Source: Aporophyla lueneburgensis (taxonomy: Eukaryota; Arthropoda; Insecta; Lepidoptera; Noctuidae). Taken from it: 64,000 nt of DNA. A program made the position numbers and the translations under genes. Within the stretch, counting starts at the first letter, position 1; each line of letters begins with the position of its first letter. Positions 10,238 through 19,918 of this stretch are shown here, one piece after another. The stretch is taken from NCBI GenBank assembly GCA_932294355.1, contig OW028741.1, forward strand, positions 4,278,001 through 4,342,000. Reading direction: 5' to 3'. The notes below the pieces were generated by a model. It searched no databases. It had not been told where the DNA came from and saw only the letters and a list, made by a program, of their open reading frames with translations.

Positions 10238-10400
10238 GCCATCATCATCTGCGTAGGCTAGTGTACCTATTGGGCTCGGCTTCCAGTCTTACCGGATGCA
10301 GCGGATGAAGCGACTGCCGATCTGACCTCCACAACCGAGTAGCTGGGTAATACGATACCCCTTGGTAAGACTGGTGATCTGAGGGGTAATTGCGTAACTT
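10238..10400 (-). repeat. SINE copy (CTGGAAGCCGA type)
   Basis: On the minus strand it reads GCATCCGGTAAGACTGGAAGCC, ending in ATGATGATGG. Plus-strand relatives are at 26395, 43785, 46452 and 59985. Confidence 0.6.
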
Positions 10401-10439
10401 GCTATTAGTAGGAACTGGTTTCATATTGATAGTCAAACA

Positions 10440-11247
10440 ACATACATTGCGTTATTTACGTTGCTGAGCCGACAATTTATTCGAACAAATGACGCAATGG
10501 TTTAGAAATAATCTTCAATCGCATTCAGATTCTGATAAATAGTGCGTTTCGCAAATAGGGTGCAGACTTTCGGACTTCTGAACGAGCTGTAACGATTGTC
10601 AAATATCTACAAATGACTGCCGGGACCAATGTACGTATAGATGGCCACCCATCCACGGCCCAACCGCGGTAAGCGTAGCCATCCGGCTGTTATTAATTCG
10701 CCACAAGCCATGAACACTTCAGAAATGATTTACCTATTTAGAAAGAAGTTTGGAATAACTTCTTTCTTTTATCTCAATTACCGATATAAATGTCAAAATA
10801 CATGTTTTAAAAAGAATGGCTGCACCTACAATAGTTTCAATTTAAAATAAGTATTACGTAGCAAGCTAATTTTATGCCAATTATTTATTTATAAGAACGT
10901 CCTAGTTTGCTAGCCGCAAGTAGTCACAAAGAAATATCGATCGTATTATATGCTAATAAATGTATGGAGTGCTGCAGTCAGGCTGGGGGTGCACGTACTC
11001 TATCTAGGATAGTGACACTACTATTATGTGTCGTTTCTTTGTTTCAATGGTGTGTTATAGAAACTTGAAGCTTTATCTTGAAATTAAACAACAAAATGCA
11101 AGGCTAGTGAACATTCTGAAAATGAGACGAATTGCTGGTAAAACTAATTTTAGGTAACCAATTAATAAGCTACCATAAATTACCAAAAAAACTTTATTTT
11201 TAGAAAATAACATAATAATATGTGTTTGACCTATTGTATGAACCTAA
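10440..11247. other. No gene recognised
   Basis: AT-rich sequence with only a short chance frame at 10641-10850. Confidence 0.4.
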
Positions 11248-11345
11248 ACGAGGCAAAAGGAGTGTGTAGAGATCGTAGCAGGTGGCGTCTCGTAGTTTCT
11301 GCCTACCCCCATGGGAAAAAGGCGTGATTGTATGTATGTATGTAA
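11248..11345 (-). repeat. SINE-like repeat with (TATG)n
   Basis: On the minus strand: (CATA)n, AATCACGCCTTTTTCCCATG and GATCTCTACACACTCCTTTTG. It matches 45100-45222, and a shorter piece is at 63775-63850. Confidence 0.7.
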
Positions 11346-11385
11346 CATAATAACATGCAAGACATCCTCGAAGGGCTTACTAACC

Positions 11386-11546
11386 TGCCAGGGTCGCGAG
11401 GTTTGTTCGAAAGAGTAACCGTGGCCCTGGCATATGGGCAACTGAAGGAACACTGGTGGGTTTTAGTTAGTAAAAGTCTGACACGCCCTTCCGCTGCACT
11501 CAGAGCGGGAGACGTCATTTGATGATTTCCCATCCACAAAAAAAGG
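11386..11546 (+). mobile_element. R1-type LINE 3' end
   Basis: It begins CCTGCCAGGGTCGCGAGG and runs through TCTGACACGCCCTTCCGC and GACGTCATTTGATGATTTCC to a short A-run. It has the same truncation point as the copy at 2970. Confidence 0.75.
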
Positions 11547-11598
11547 GCTAGGTAAAGATGTACCCATAGTGCACCCCATTTCGGCAGTTATAATTATA

Positions 11599-12504
11599 TA
11601 AACTAGTGATCGCCCATTGGTCGAAATTCGACCGTACTTCATTTGAATAGAAATACATTATTAAATGAAAAAAAAAAAATGTAATAATAAATATAAAAAA
11701 AAATAATATGGATATTTGACATTCAGTAACACTATAGACAAATTGTTGACGCTGCACTACTGTGGAGAGGGTTCGCTGGCGGGATGGTGATGGCCAGGAC
11801 CAGGACGTAGAAGTAATGAGTAAACAATACTTCTTCAGGACTCTCTTCTTTATTTTCTTAATACTTCTTAACTGCTGGATTTGGAATGAATTATCACAGA
11901 AATTTGCTGTTTTTATAGTATTTTCCCTATTATTTTTAATTAATTATGATAGTTCAAAATGTCATAATTATAACCAGCCTGTACAATCTATGAACAGCCT
12001 GTACAATCGTGAGGCATACAACCTCTACAGTTTGCACACGACACTAAGTTTTGTATGGGAAACCATACTTGACACTCCCCATAAAACTACAAAAAATATT
12101 TCTTATAAATCTAAACTAAATTCCTATCATCGCTAATACAAATAATATTAAAGACAAATGTTCTCGATATAATCATAGATTTTAAGAATGAAATAGGTTA
12201 TATATCTATAAAATTAATTTATTACCTACGGTTATGCTTGACATTCAGTAAGACTATAGACACAAAATATTAAAGACAGATATCTATGTATGTTTGTATT
12301 GAATACACGGTAATGAATATTATTGTGTGTTAACGTGTTATTTATTGAAAATAATGTATTTTTACGCATAATTTAAAAAAATATTAGCATTCGTCACTTC
12401 TTCTCTGTATAAACTATAAGTGTGCGAAATTTCATACTCCTCCGTCCGTCCATTTTCGTAAAAAGGGATCCAAAGTTTTCGCTTCACGTATTAATATATA
12501 GATA
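11599..12504 (+). repeat. Probable 0.9-kb non-autonomous element
   Basis: The left end ACTAGTGATCGCCCATTGGTCG and right end TTCGCTTCACGTATTAATATATAGAT are the kinds of ends seen on lepidopteran non-autonomous elements. The 124-codon frame from 11762 is biased and AT-rich, and I do not believe it is a gene. Confidence 0.4.
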
Positions 12505-12700
12505 TTCCTCCAGACCGTATTTCGGCCCTGGGGCGGCCAATTTCAACGGAGAGTAGCCATCGCATCGGCGCGGGAGATATTATAGTGCTCAAGTGTGTGC
12601 ACAGACGCACTCACTGTTCCCTCACTCTCATAGTCCGATGGGACGGCAATCTGACACGACCGGAGAGAGATCAGGCGTAGGACCAACAGCAACGGGATAA
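12505..12700. repeat. Dispersed GC-richer repeat
   Basis: A block with GCCATCGCATCGGCGCGGGAG and CCGATGGGACGGCAATCTGA that I recognise as a common lepidopteran interspersed repeat. Class uncertain. Confidence 0.5.
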
Positions 12701-12750
12701 ATGAATATAGACTAATATAATATATTGAGCATAGGTACATTTATGTTGCT

Positions 12751-13232
12751 ACTAGCTTCTGCCCGCGACTTCGTCCGCGTCAAATTTTTGCTCCCTTGAC
12801 CCTTCCCGTCGCATCGATTTGCCTGCTAGTTGTCGTCCATTTTTCGTTGCTGCTCGCTCCTTTTGAGTTATAGTGAGTCAACCTTAAAAGATAGACATAT
12901 GCTCTCGCGGACTTTTTTTTAGAACTTTTTAAGAGGAACAATTCCGTCATACATTATTTTTGCGTTACTTTAACCGTTTACGCAGCGCACGCAACGGAAA
13001 CTCTTAAAAGGAATAAATTTTCCCCGTTTTTGCAACATTTTTCATTACTGTTCCGCTCCTCTTAGTTGTAGCGTGATGTTATATAGCCTATAGCCTCCCA
13101 CGATAAATAGGCTACCCAACACAAAAAGAATTTTTCAATTCGGACCTTTTTCAATTCCTGAGATTAGCGCGTTCAATCAAACAAACAAACAAACAAACAA
13201 ACTCTTCAGCTTTATAATATTAGTAAGTATAG
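12751..13232 (+). repeat. Lepidopteran GCCCGCGACTTCG element
   Basis: The head is ACTAGCTTCTGCCCGCGACT, the middle has CATTACTGTTCCGCTCCTCT, followed by (CAAA)n, and the end is GCTTTATAATATTAGTAAGT. Its 3' half is the reverse complement of the nested piece at 5281-5470. Confidence 0.7.
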
Positions 13233-13244
13233 ATTTGGGCTGCT

Positions 13245-13365
13245 ACTGAGAAATTCATAACGAGAACACCCAGTAACACGAGGTTGGGCAGACCTGGGAA
13301 TTGAACCCCGGACTTAATACTCAACAATAGCGCTTGCGTCCACTACGCCAACAGGCATTTTTATT
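13245..13365 (-). repeat. tRNA-headed SINE
   Basis: The minus strand shows A-box-like TGGCGTAGTGG and B-box GGGTTCAATTCC with the spacing of a tRNA promoter, then a non-tRNA body ending CTCAGTAGCAGCC. The same tail recurs near 56088-56110. Confidence 0.6.
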
Positions 13366-13430
13366 GAAAAAAAAAAACTGAATTCTTTATTATTTTAAAG
13401 AATTTTGTTTAAATATTAAACAATAATAAT

Positions 13431-13612
13431 AGGCAGTGGTGGTCGAATGGTATCGGCTCCGACTTACGAGTACGGTCGTGGGTTCGAACCCAAGCGGGCG
13501 CTTTACTTTGTGTAAATAATTTCCTCATCACCCACTCCCTCTCACCGAGAAGAGGCCTGTCTCCCAGTAGTGAGAAGAATATTGGCTGATTATGATGATG
13601 ATTAAACAACAA
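13431..13612 (+). repeat. tRNA-derived SINE with A and B boxes
   Basis: A box TGGTCGAATGG and B box GGGTTCGAACCC are both clear. The body contains CTTTGTGTAAATAATTTCCTC and GAGAAGAGGCCTGTCTCCCA, ending in a (TGA)n tail. It is a compact copy with the central part of the family deleted. Confidence 0.75.
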
Positions 13613-13888
13613 TATAGGTATAGTTAGTAAATAGAAGGCCAGAATTAAAATACATTTATTTTTCAACCATACCAAAGGAATAATGAACAAAATGCACTTA
13701 ATTCTAATTTGCATTAACTAACTATAATTTAAGGTACTTTATAAACCTAGTGACACACCCTTAGAACACATGCAGTTCAAACTGCTTACAATATAAACTT
13801 AAAACACAATAATCATGCATATACGATGTGACAAATAAGCAAATGATTAAGTTACCAATTTTTTACTGAAGACATGAATGTACGGTCG

Positions 13889-14003
13889 CCAGCACATCAA
13901 GATACCCGAAACAGTCAAATTCTCCCAATCAACTTTGAACGCTCGCTTTAGCGATAAAGTTGAAAATCTATTGAAAAAATTTGACAGGTAATCGATGTGC
14001 TGG
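13889..14003. repeat. 115-bp foldback MITE, copy 2
   Basis: It begins CCAGCACATC and ends GATGTGCTGG. The internal halves also pair. Same family as 1673-1787. Confidence 0.7.
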
Positions 14004-14035
14004 CGTTTGTACAAAGTGATACTTTAAGGCCATTT

Positions 14036-14282
14036 CGATGGTCCCTATTAACAATTTTGGTTATGCATTTTTACCAATATTCACTTTTTAACAATACATA
14101 AAACGATCAGTGCAGTAACATCCACAGTCTTATTTTTTTTTAATCGCCAAAACAAACTTTGAACTGCTCTACTGAACAGTAGTCTTTTTGTGGAACCGAC
14201 ATGTTAATAGGGACCCTCGATTTATATAAAAATGAGAATATTGGTAAAAATGCATAACCGACATTGTTAATAGGGACCATCG
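14036..14282. mobile_element. MITE with ~46-bp terminal inverted repeats
   Basis: The left end CGATGGTCCCTATTAACAAT continues through GGTTATGCATTTTTACCAA. The right end is the inverse with two changes. ATTT flanks both ends directly and may be the target-site duplication. It is 247 bp and non-coding. Confidence 0.75.
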
Positions 14283-14689
14283 ATTTAACTAGGCAGACGG
14301 ACGGTGGCGCCGCATATTATATAAAGGGTGCTACTGCTGTTGTGCATTATTGATGCAGGTGGCAAGGGCCGTGCATGTAACCTGCACGTCTGTTACTGTC
14401 AAGACGGACAGAAACCATTTCTAATTCCGGACTAACCGAACTGAACTATTTGAATTATTTAGCTTTTAAATTCAGCGTAACCTAGTATTTCCTTTTAAAT
14501 GTACTAAATCGCATTCATAGTCGTCAATTAGATATTTATTTAACTCATGGAAATTGATGTTTTGTGTAATTGATATTTGCTTTCAAGTAGTAAGAATAAG
14601 TGACTTCTTTGACGTTTAAACACGTTAAGAGAAAGTCACATTTTTACGTGACTTCAACGTCAACGAACTTAATCCATGCCTTAACTTGC

Positions 14690-14945
14690 AATTAATCGAC
14701 CAATGTTCCCACTGCTGGGACCCAGGCCTCCTCTTGTAGAAGGGAGCGAGCAGAGTCCACAACGCGGACCTAGTGCGGTTTGTTTGGTGAATGTCATAAG
14801 TCCTCGAATGTTTAGTTCATATTCAAAATTATGCTGGTTTCCTCGTAACGTTTTCCTTCACTGCTTTGAGAGCAGTGCTGATAAAATAGTTTACTCAAAA
14901 TATAGTGTCTGCCTGGCTTTGAATCTACGACCTTCACAACTCATT
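14690..14945 (-). repeat. SINE, minus copy
   Basis: GTTCCCACTGCTGGGACCCA opens the copy, followed by GGTTTCCTCGTAACGTTTTCC and GAGAGCAGTGCTGATAAAA, the reverse of the family at 7775-8090. Confidence 0.75.
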
Positions 14946-15339
14946 TGTCGTGGTCGCCTTCAATGCATGTGCAATGAAAAAATATGGTGCAATAACAAAA
15001 TAAACTCTTTCAAAATATTGAGCAATCATTGCGCAATCTACAATGTTAACTCTAAACAGTCAAAACATTGTGCAATTCGTGATATTCTTTAATTATTATA
15101 TTTATTTATTAAGGCAGCAAGCTTCAATACACAAATCGTAAATACCTATAGAGACTTTTTCAATTAATAAGGTACATCATTAAATTAAATTACAATATAT
15201 TTTGCAAAATTAATTAAGAAGAAGTGCATACAATTTTAAAACTACTGTACGATGAACGGTCTTATTGCACAAGGTCACTCAAACTTTCGATGCTCAAAAC
15301 AAAAGAGTGCCTGATATCAATAAAAAAATAACTTAAAAA

Positions 15340-15405
15340 AGGACCCCAGGCTTTTTAGGGTTCCGTTGCCAAATGGCAAAAAACGGAACCCTTATAGATT
15401 CGTCA

Positions 15406-15453
<48 letters not shown>

Positions 15454-16055
15454 CGTCCGTATGTCACAGCCACTTTTCTCCAAAACTACAAGAGCTATGC
15501 TGTTGAAACTTGGTAAGTAGATGTATTCTGTGAACCGCATTAAGATTTTCATACAAAAATAGAAAAAAAAACAATAAATCGTGGGGTTCCCCATACATAG
15601 AACTGAAACTCAAAAATGGTTTTTTTCATCTAACCCATACGTGTGGGGTATCTGTAAATAGGTCTTCAAAAATGGTATTGAGGTTTCTAATATCATTTTT
15701 TTCTAAACTGAATAGTTTGCGCGAGAGACACTTCCAAAGTGGTAAAATGTGTCCCCCCCCCCTGTAACTTCTAAAATAAGAGAATGATAAAACTAAAAAA
15801 AATGTATGCTGTACATTACCATGTAAACTACCACCGAAAATTGGTTTGAACGAAATCGAGTAAGTCGGTTTTTTTTAAAACGTCATAAATCGTAAACCGC
15901 AATTTACCTTTCATTTAATCAACAGAAATATAAAAATGAAAAAAAAAAACATTTATTTTCATAAACATGAACCTTCCGCATAAACCGAGAATAGCTACAG
16001 GTTTGTACGGAACCCTTTGTGCGCGAGTCCGACTCGCACTTGGCCGGTTTTTCCA
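15340..16055 (+). repeat. Lepidopteran (GTCY)n element
   Basis: The 5' part has a stem-loop (AGGGTTCCGTT with AACGGAACCCT, 15357-15392), then an uninterrupted (GTCT)n/(GTCC)n tract at about 15405-15460. The 3' end has GTACGGAACCCTTTGTGCGC, GAGTCCGACTCGCACTTGGC and CGGTTTTT. It is one of the commonest repeats in moth genomes, described as carrying hitchhiking GTCY microsatellites. It is non-coding. Confidence 0.8.
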
Positions 16056-16554
16056 TTATTTTCTACTTTTTAGTTTGGTTTTCTATGGAAGCGTGATTTT
16101 TAGTTTTTTTTTAAACTATTATTTATTTTCTATTTTTAAGGGTGTGTCGAATTTTGAGACGTATGCCAGCGTAGTTTGTGACGTATGCCAGCGTAGTTTT
16201 AGAAGACAGTTTTTTTGCTGTCCTGGTAACTCTGGCAAGGATAATGACACAAATTTATGAAATTATAGTATTTTCATCGGTCCTCGACAAGTCTACAGAG
16301 TGTAGCTAGTCAATTACCGTAATTACAGACACAATTAAAAAACCATTGTGTCGATACCAAATATGGTATCTCAGGGACTTAGAGGTTAAATGAAATCTGG
16401 TCGTTTAAAGTGGGTCAAAATCGCGCTATAAGGAGTCGGTTACAAACAAACATACAAACATACAAGTGAAGCTGATATAAAGCGTGTAAAAACGGCGACA
16501 CTTTTGGGCACATTTAACTGAGATGCATGAAATAAAAAGAAGAAGACATGCTAT

Positions 16555-16680
16555 CATTATTCTCCTGCCCTTCACAATGAGCCCATTGCTGGGACTCTGG
16601 CCTCTTCTCTGAGGGAAAGTAAGCTGAAACAACCACGCGAAGTCCCACTGCGAATTGTAGATTACACATGTCCTTAAATT
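16555..16680 (-). repeat. SINE fragment
   Basis: CCCATTGCTGGGACTCTGGC and CTCTTCTCTGAGGG match the 3' portion of the SINE family at 7775. Confidence 0.55.
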
Positions 16681-16725
16681 CAAAGATATGTGCATAGAAA
16701 ATACATACTGTATGATGTTGTACTT

Positions 16726-16880
16726 TCGGCGCTTAACAGGTCGTTTGCGAAAAAAAAAAAAAAAACGCCTAGCGCCGTCATCTCGGTCGTCACCCCGTTT
16801 CTAGCCATTTCATCTTTCACACAGTCCATCCATCGTTTCTTTGGTCTTCCCTTACTCTTATAGGCAACCACATTCATACT
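16726..16880 (-). pseudogene. LINE C-terminal fragment
   Basis: On the minus strand the frame reads KSKGRPKKRWMDCVKDEMAR, the typical end of insect RTE-like LINE polyproteins. The piece is cut short by an A-run and has no catalytic region. Confidence 0.6.
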
Positions 16881-16913
16881 CACCTCAACATCTCTCTCGG
16901 TTAAATATATGTA

Positions 16914-17333
16914 TATATAAGGTGTATCTATTCATACACGAAATATTTTAAGGGGTACACCTGTAGGTGGTAAAGAAGCTATAGAAGTAAAAAGAAATTT
17001 TTTATCTAAGCGTTTTTGAATTTTCGTAATTATTATAATTTTAAAACTACTTGAGACGTTTTGCATAAAACCTTTACTCCAAATTCTATGAATGGCCCGC
17101 CTGACGCTGCGAGGGCGACGACCGGACGGCACGAGCATGACCGCGGTGTCTCGGGCCGTAAAAAATAAGAAGGAGCCAGTATTTCTTATGTGCGTCAAAT
17201 AATTTATAAATATTAAATTTAAAAAAAAAACCCTTACAAATTTTTTTTTTCGTTGCTATAGCTTCTTTACCACCTACAGGTGTACCTCTTAAAATATTTC
17301 GTGTATGAATAGATACACCTTATATATAAATAT
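16914..17333. mobile_element. MITE with ~75-bp terminal inverted repeats
   Basis: The left arm TATATAAGGTGTATCTATTC...GGTGGTAAAGAAGCTATAG (16914 to about 16986) reappears inverted at about 17258-17333 with only a few changes. The ends abut TA-rich sequence, so a TA target is possible. The 270-bp centre has a GC-rich patch (about 17095-17160) but no convincing gene. Confidence 0.8.
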
Positions 17334-17527
17334 ATATGTATGTAAGTATATATTATAGTAAATATGTATGTGTGTATTATAAGTTTATATTTCCCATCTT
17401 ATTTATAATTTGATATTGTATTTTAATAGTATTTTTCAGTAACTGTTCCTCTCAATCAAAGCACCTGCCATCTAATCTCTTCACCACCCTTGGTTGACTG
17501 GTAGTGAATGCCTAAAGCCTCCTACAA

Positions 17528-17628
17528 ACCGGCGCGACGCGGCAGCGCGACGCGCCACTCGTAGAACAATTTTTATGTGAACTTCTTGGAAATTGTTCTA
17601 CAAGAATCGCGTCGCGCTGTCGCGTCGC
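17528..17628. repeat. GC-rich near-perfect hairpin
   Basis: The arms of about 46 nt (ACCGGCGCGACGCGGCAGCG...GTAGAACAATTT and its inverse) pair at roughly nine positions in ten around a loop of about 17 nt. A related half-copy lies near 40480-40530 (AATTGTTCTACTAG then GTCGCGTCGCG). Confidence 0.75.
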
Positions 17629-17802
17629 GCCGGTCTGAATAAGCCTTAAGGCATTAAGTCCGCCTTTGTACCTTTTTTGTGTGCGAGAAGTTTAAATTAA
17701 TAAATATACATATAATACTCAAAACTTTCCTCACGACATTTCCTCATTCTAACGCGAGACGTGCTTCAGCTTCATGAGTGATTATTGCATAATTAGCTTA
17801 TA

Positions 17803-17945
17803 ATATTCCCACTGCTGGGACACAGGCCTACTCTTTTCAAGGGGGAGTGGGGTATTATCTACCACGCGTGACTAATTGGTAGATGTCACACGTCTTCATT
17901 TTGGTTCTAGAACATGTCGATTTCCTCATGAAGTTTTCCTTCAAG
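17803..17945 (-). repeat. SINE, truncated minus copy
   Basis: ATTCCCACTGCTGGGACACA, GGGGGAGTGGGGTATTATC and TTTCCTCATGAAGTTTTCC match the SINE family. Confidence 0.7.
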
Positions 17946-18334
17946 TTATAACTGCAAAAAAAAATCAATTAAAGTCCATTTTCCAAGTAAGTCACATAAG
18001 TTAGATAATTACGTTAATTGTAGTCTATGAATACGGGGGAAAGGGGTGGTCGTTAAAATTAAATGTCCTATTGATTAGTGGTCAGTATTGGCATGGGTGG
18101 GTATCGGGCCACCTGAAGATAGCGTGCAGCTGTAGGGGGCCCACGGCTATGGTCTAATTGTATGCAATTACTAAATTGAATATGCACCGATGCCACTTTT
18201 ATTTATTTCTGCCTTTCTTCTTTGTTTACTGTTTGGTACTGTGGTATCGAGAGGGTATTATGTTAATGATGATTAAGTAAATGTTTATAAAGTAATCATT
18301 CAATACAGATACGCTAAACGCTTTCAATCAAAAT

Positions 18335-18420
18335 TTGAAGGACATTGCCAATTTCCTTCAAACTTTCTCTACTTGACAACGTAAGGCGCAATTCATTTTG
18401 CTCAATTGTCAAAATGACGG
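18335..18420 (+). repeat. Dispersed repeat, partial
   Basis: TACTTGACAACGTAAGGCGCAATTCATTTTG and TCAATTGTCAAAATGA match in order the family at 23033, 23284 and 63290. Confidence 0.45.
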
Positions 18421-18714
18421 GTACCATTATATGGACTCCCGGCCACCGTAGGCGCGAGCTGGTAAGGACCAGGCTCGTGTCGACGGCGCGGCGGCGCGTT
18501 GTGTTCCACGCGCGCCTCAAAGAGATGTCAGCAGCACTCAAGGGGTCTGCCAGGACCGATGCCTGCAAAGGTCAAAAGATTTGCTTGACAGAGGTACCGT
18601 GGCCCTGGCATATGGGCAACTGAAGGAACACGGGTGGGTTTTTAGTCTGACACGCCCTTCCGCTCCACCCAGAGCGGGAGACGTCATTTGATGATTTCCC
18701 ATCAATAAAAAAAA
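18421..18714 (+). mobile_element. R1-type LINE 3' end
   Basis: It starts with GACTCCCGGCCACCGTAGGC near 18432, continues through GTGTTCCACGCGCGCCTCAA and TCTGACACGCCCTTCCGC, and ends in a poly(A) run at 18705-18716. It corresponds to the 3' UTR of the copy at 30611-31440. Confidence 0.75.
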
Positions 18715-18820
18715 AAGATACCTACCATTGTTTGTAAGTGTGATGAAGTGATGAATGTTAATGATATATGATTTTATTTCTCTAAGTAGATTTGTATTTA
18801 GAATTTTACACGTCAATTAT

Positions 18821-19088
18821 CTTATACCTTTATACGAGCAATTCTTGTATATATATATATATATATATAATCTGAATCTCGGAAACGGCTCCAACGATTT
18901 TCATGAAATTTTGTATACAGGGGGTTTCGGGGGCGATTAATCGATCTAGCTAGGATTCATTTCTATAAAATGTCGTTTTATTCGTGTTTTCAATGACAAA
19001 CTTTATCGATAATCAACTTGAACATAAACTTATTATTTTAAACACAATTTACTAAAAATACCGAGCAAAGCTCGGTCATCCAGATATT
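18821..19088 (+). repeat. 268-bp dispersed element, copy 2
   Basis: It is nearly identical to 9411-9673, with a longer (AT)n tract at 18849-18869 and the same ACCGAGCAAAGCTCGGT hairpin at the end. Confidence 0.75.
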
Positions 19089-19094
19089 GTTATT

Positions 19095-19290
19095 TAAACT
19101 ACGAAGATGAGCTCAGTGTTTCTTATCTAACTACTCTGAAAAGGAAGGCTAAAACAAACTCAGAGATCACGGACTTTTTTAAAGTCCAGACATAGTTTTG
19201 GCCAGATTATGAGAAGACCACGCAGATTGGTATCTCAAATGGTCTAATAAGGAAAGAGCCACACAGATTGAGTGAGAGGAGAAACTCAAT
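19095..19290 (-). repeat. 3' UTR fragment of the 47-51 kb LINE family
   Basis: The minus strand matches 51309-51470: CTCAATCTGTGTGGCTCTTT, GACCATTTGAGA, GTCTGGACTTTAAAAAAGTCC and CTCTGAGTTTGTTT. Confidence 0.65.
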
Positions 19291-19918
19291 CCTTTTTTTC
19301 TCTCATTATCATTTTAAACGGTATAAAGACTTTGGAAAACTTTTGTTTAAAGAATGGTTTAAATTCTTTTGGAGTTAGATCTTGATCGTAGCTTTGAATT
19401 TTATTATTATAAAATACTTTACATATTTATGTTATGCCGTTGAGTATAGGGCTTCCAAAATTACGGAAATGTCAATTACGTAACTAATTACGCAACTTTT
19501 TTCTCCAATTCCGTAATTCCATAATTACGTAATTTTTCCTATTTTTTTTAAATTGATTAATAATTTTTGTAAATATTGTAGATAGAGTATCTACAATTTT
19601 TACAGTTATCTTTTACTATCTCAAATTCAAGGATGTATCAAAATAAACACAATATTTAAACAAAAAAATATTTATTTATATTTATTTATTTTATTTTTAA
19701 TTTTTAGAAAGCTTACAGACTAATAACATTATAGTAACAAGAATATATAACTAAATTGCTAATAACAAGCCTCCACAGATAGATACAAAAAAAAATATTA
19801 GTTCCATGACAAAATAATCTAACACTGTACTGTCAAATTATTGATTCATTTAAAGAGGTGGTTAATTTTATTTAATTGTTATGAATTATTCAAGAACTTA
19901 GTTAAGTCAAACCATTTT

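Noticed and set aside
11762..12136. 124-codon + frame with hydrophobic stretch
   Set aside because: Composition follows the AT-rich repeat it lies in (F, I, L, N, Y), and there is no start context or homologous domain.
13431..13530. A and B boxes suggesting a tRNA gene
   Set aside because: The sequence cannot fold a full cloverleaf and continues into a SINE body shared with other copies. The same holds for 13245-13365 and 60840-60905.
14703..15092. 129-codon + frame
   Set aside because: It runs across an antisense SINE and low-complexity AT-rich sequence; no domain and no splice context.
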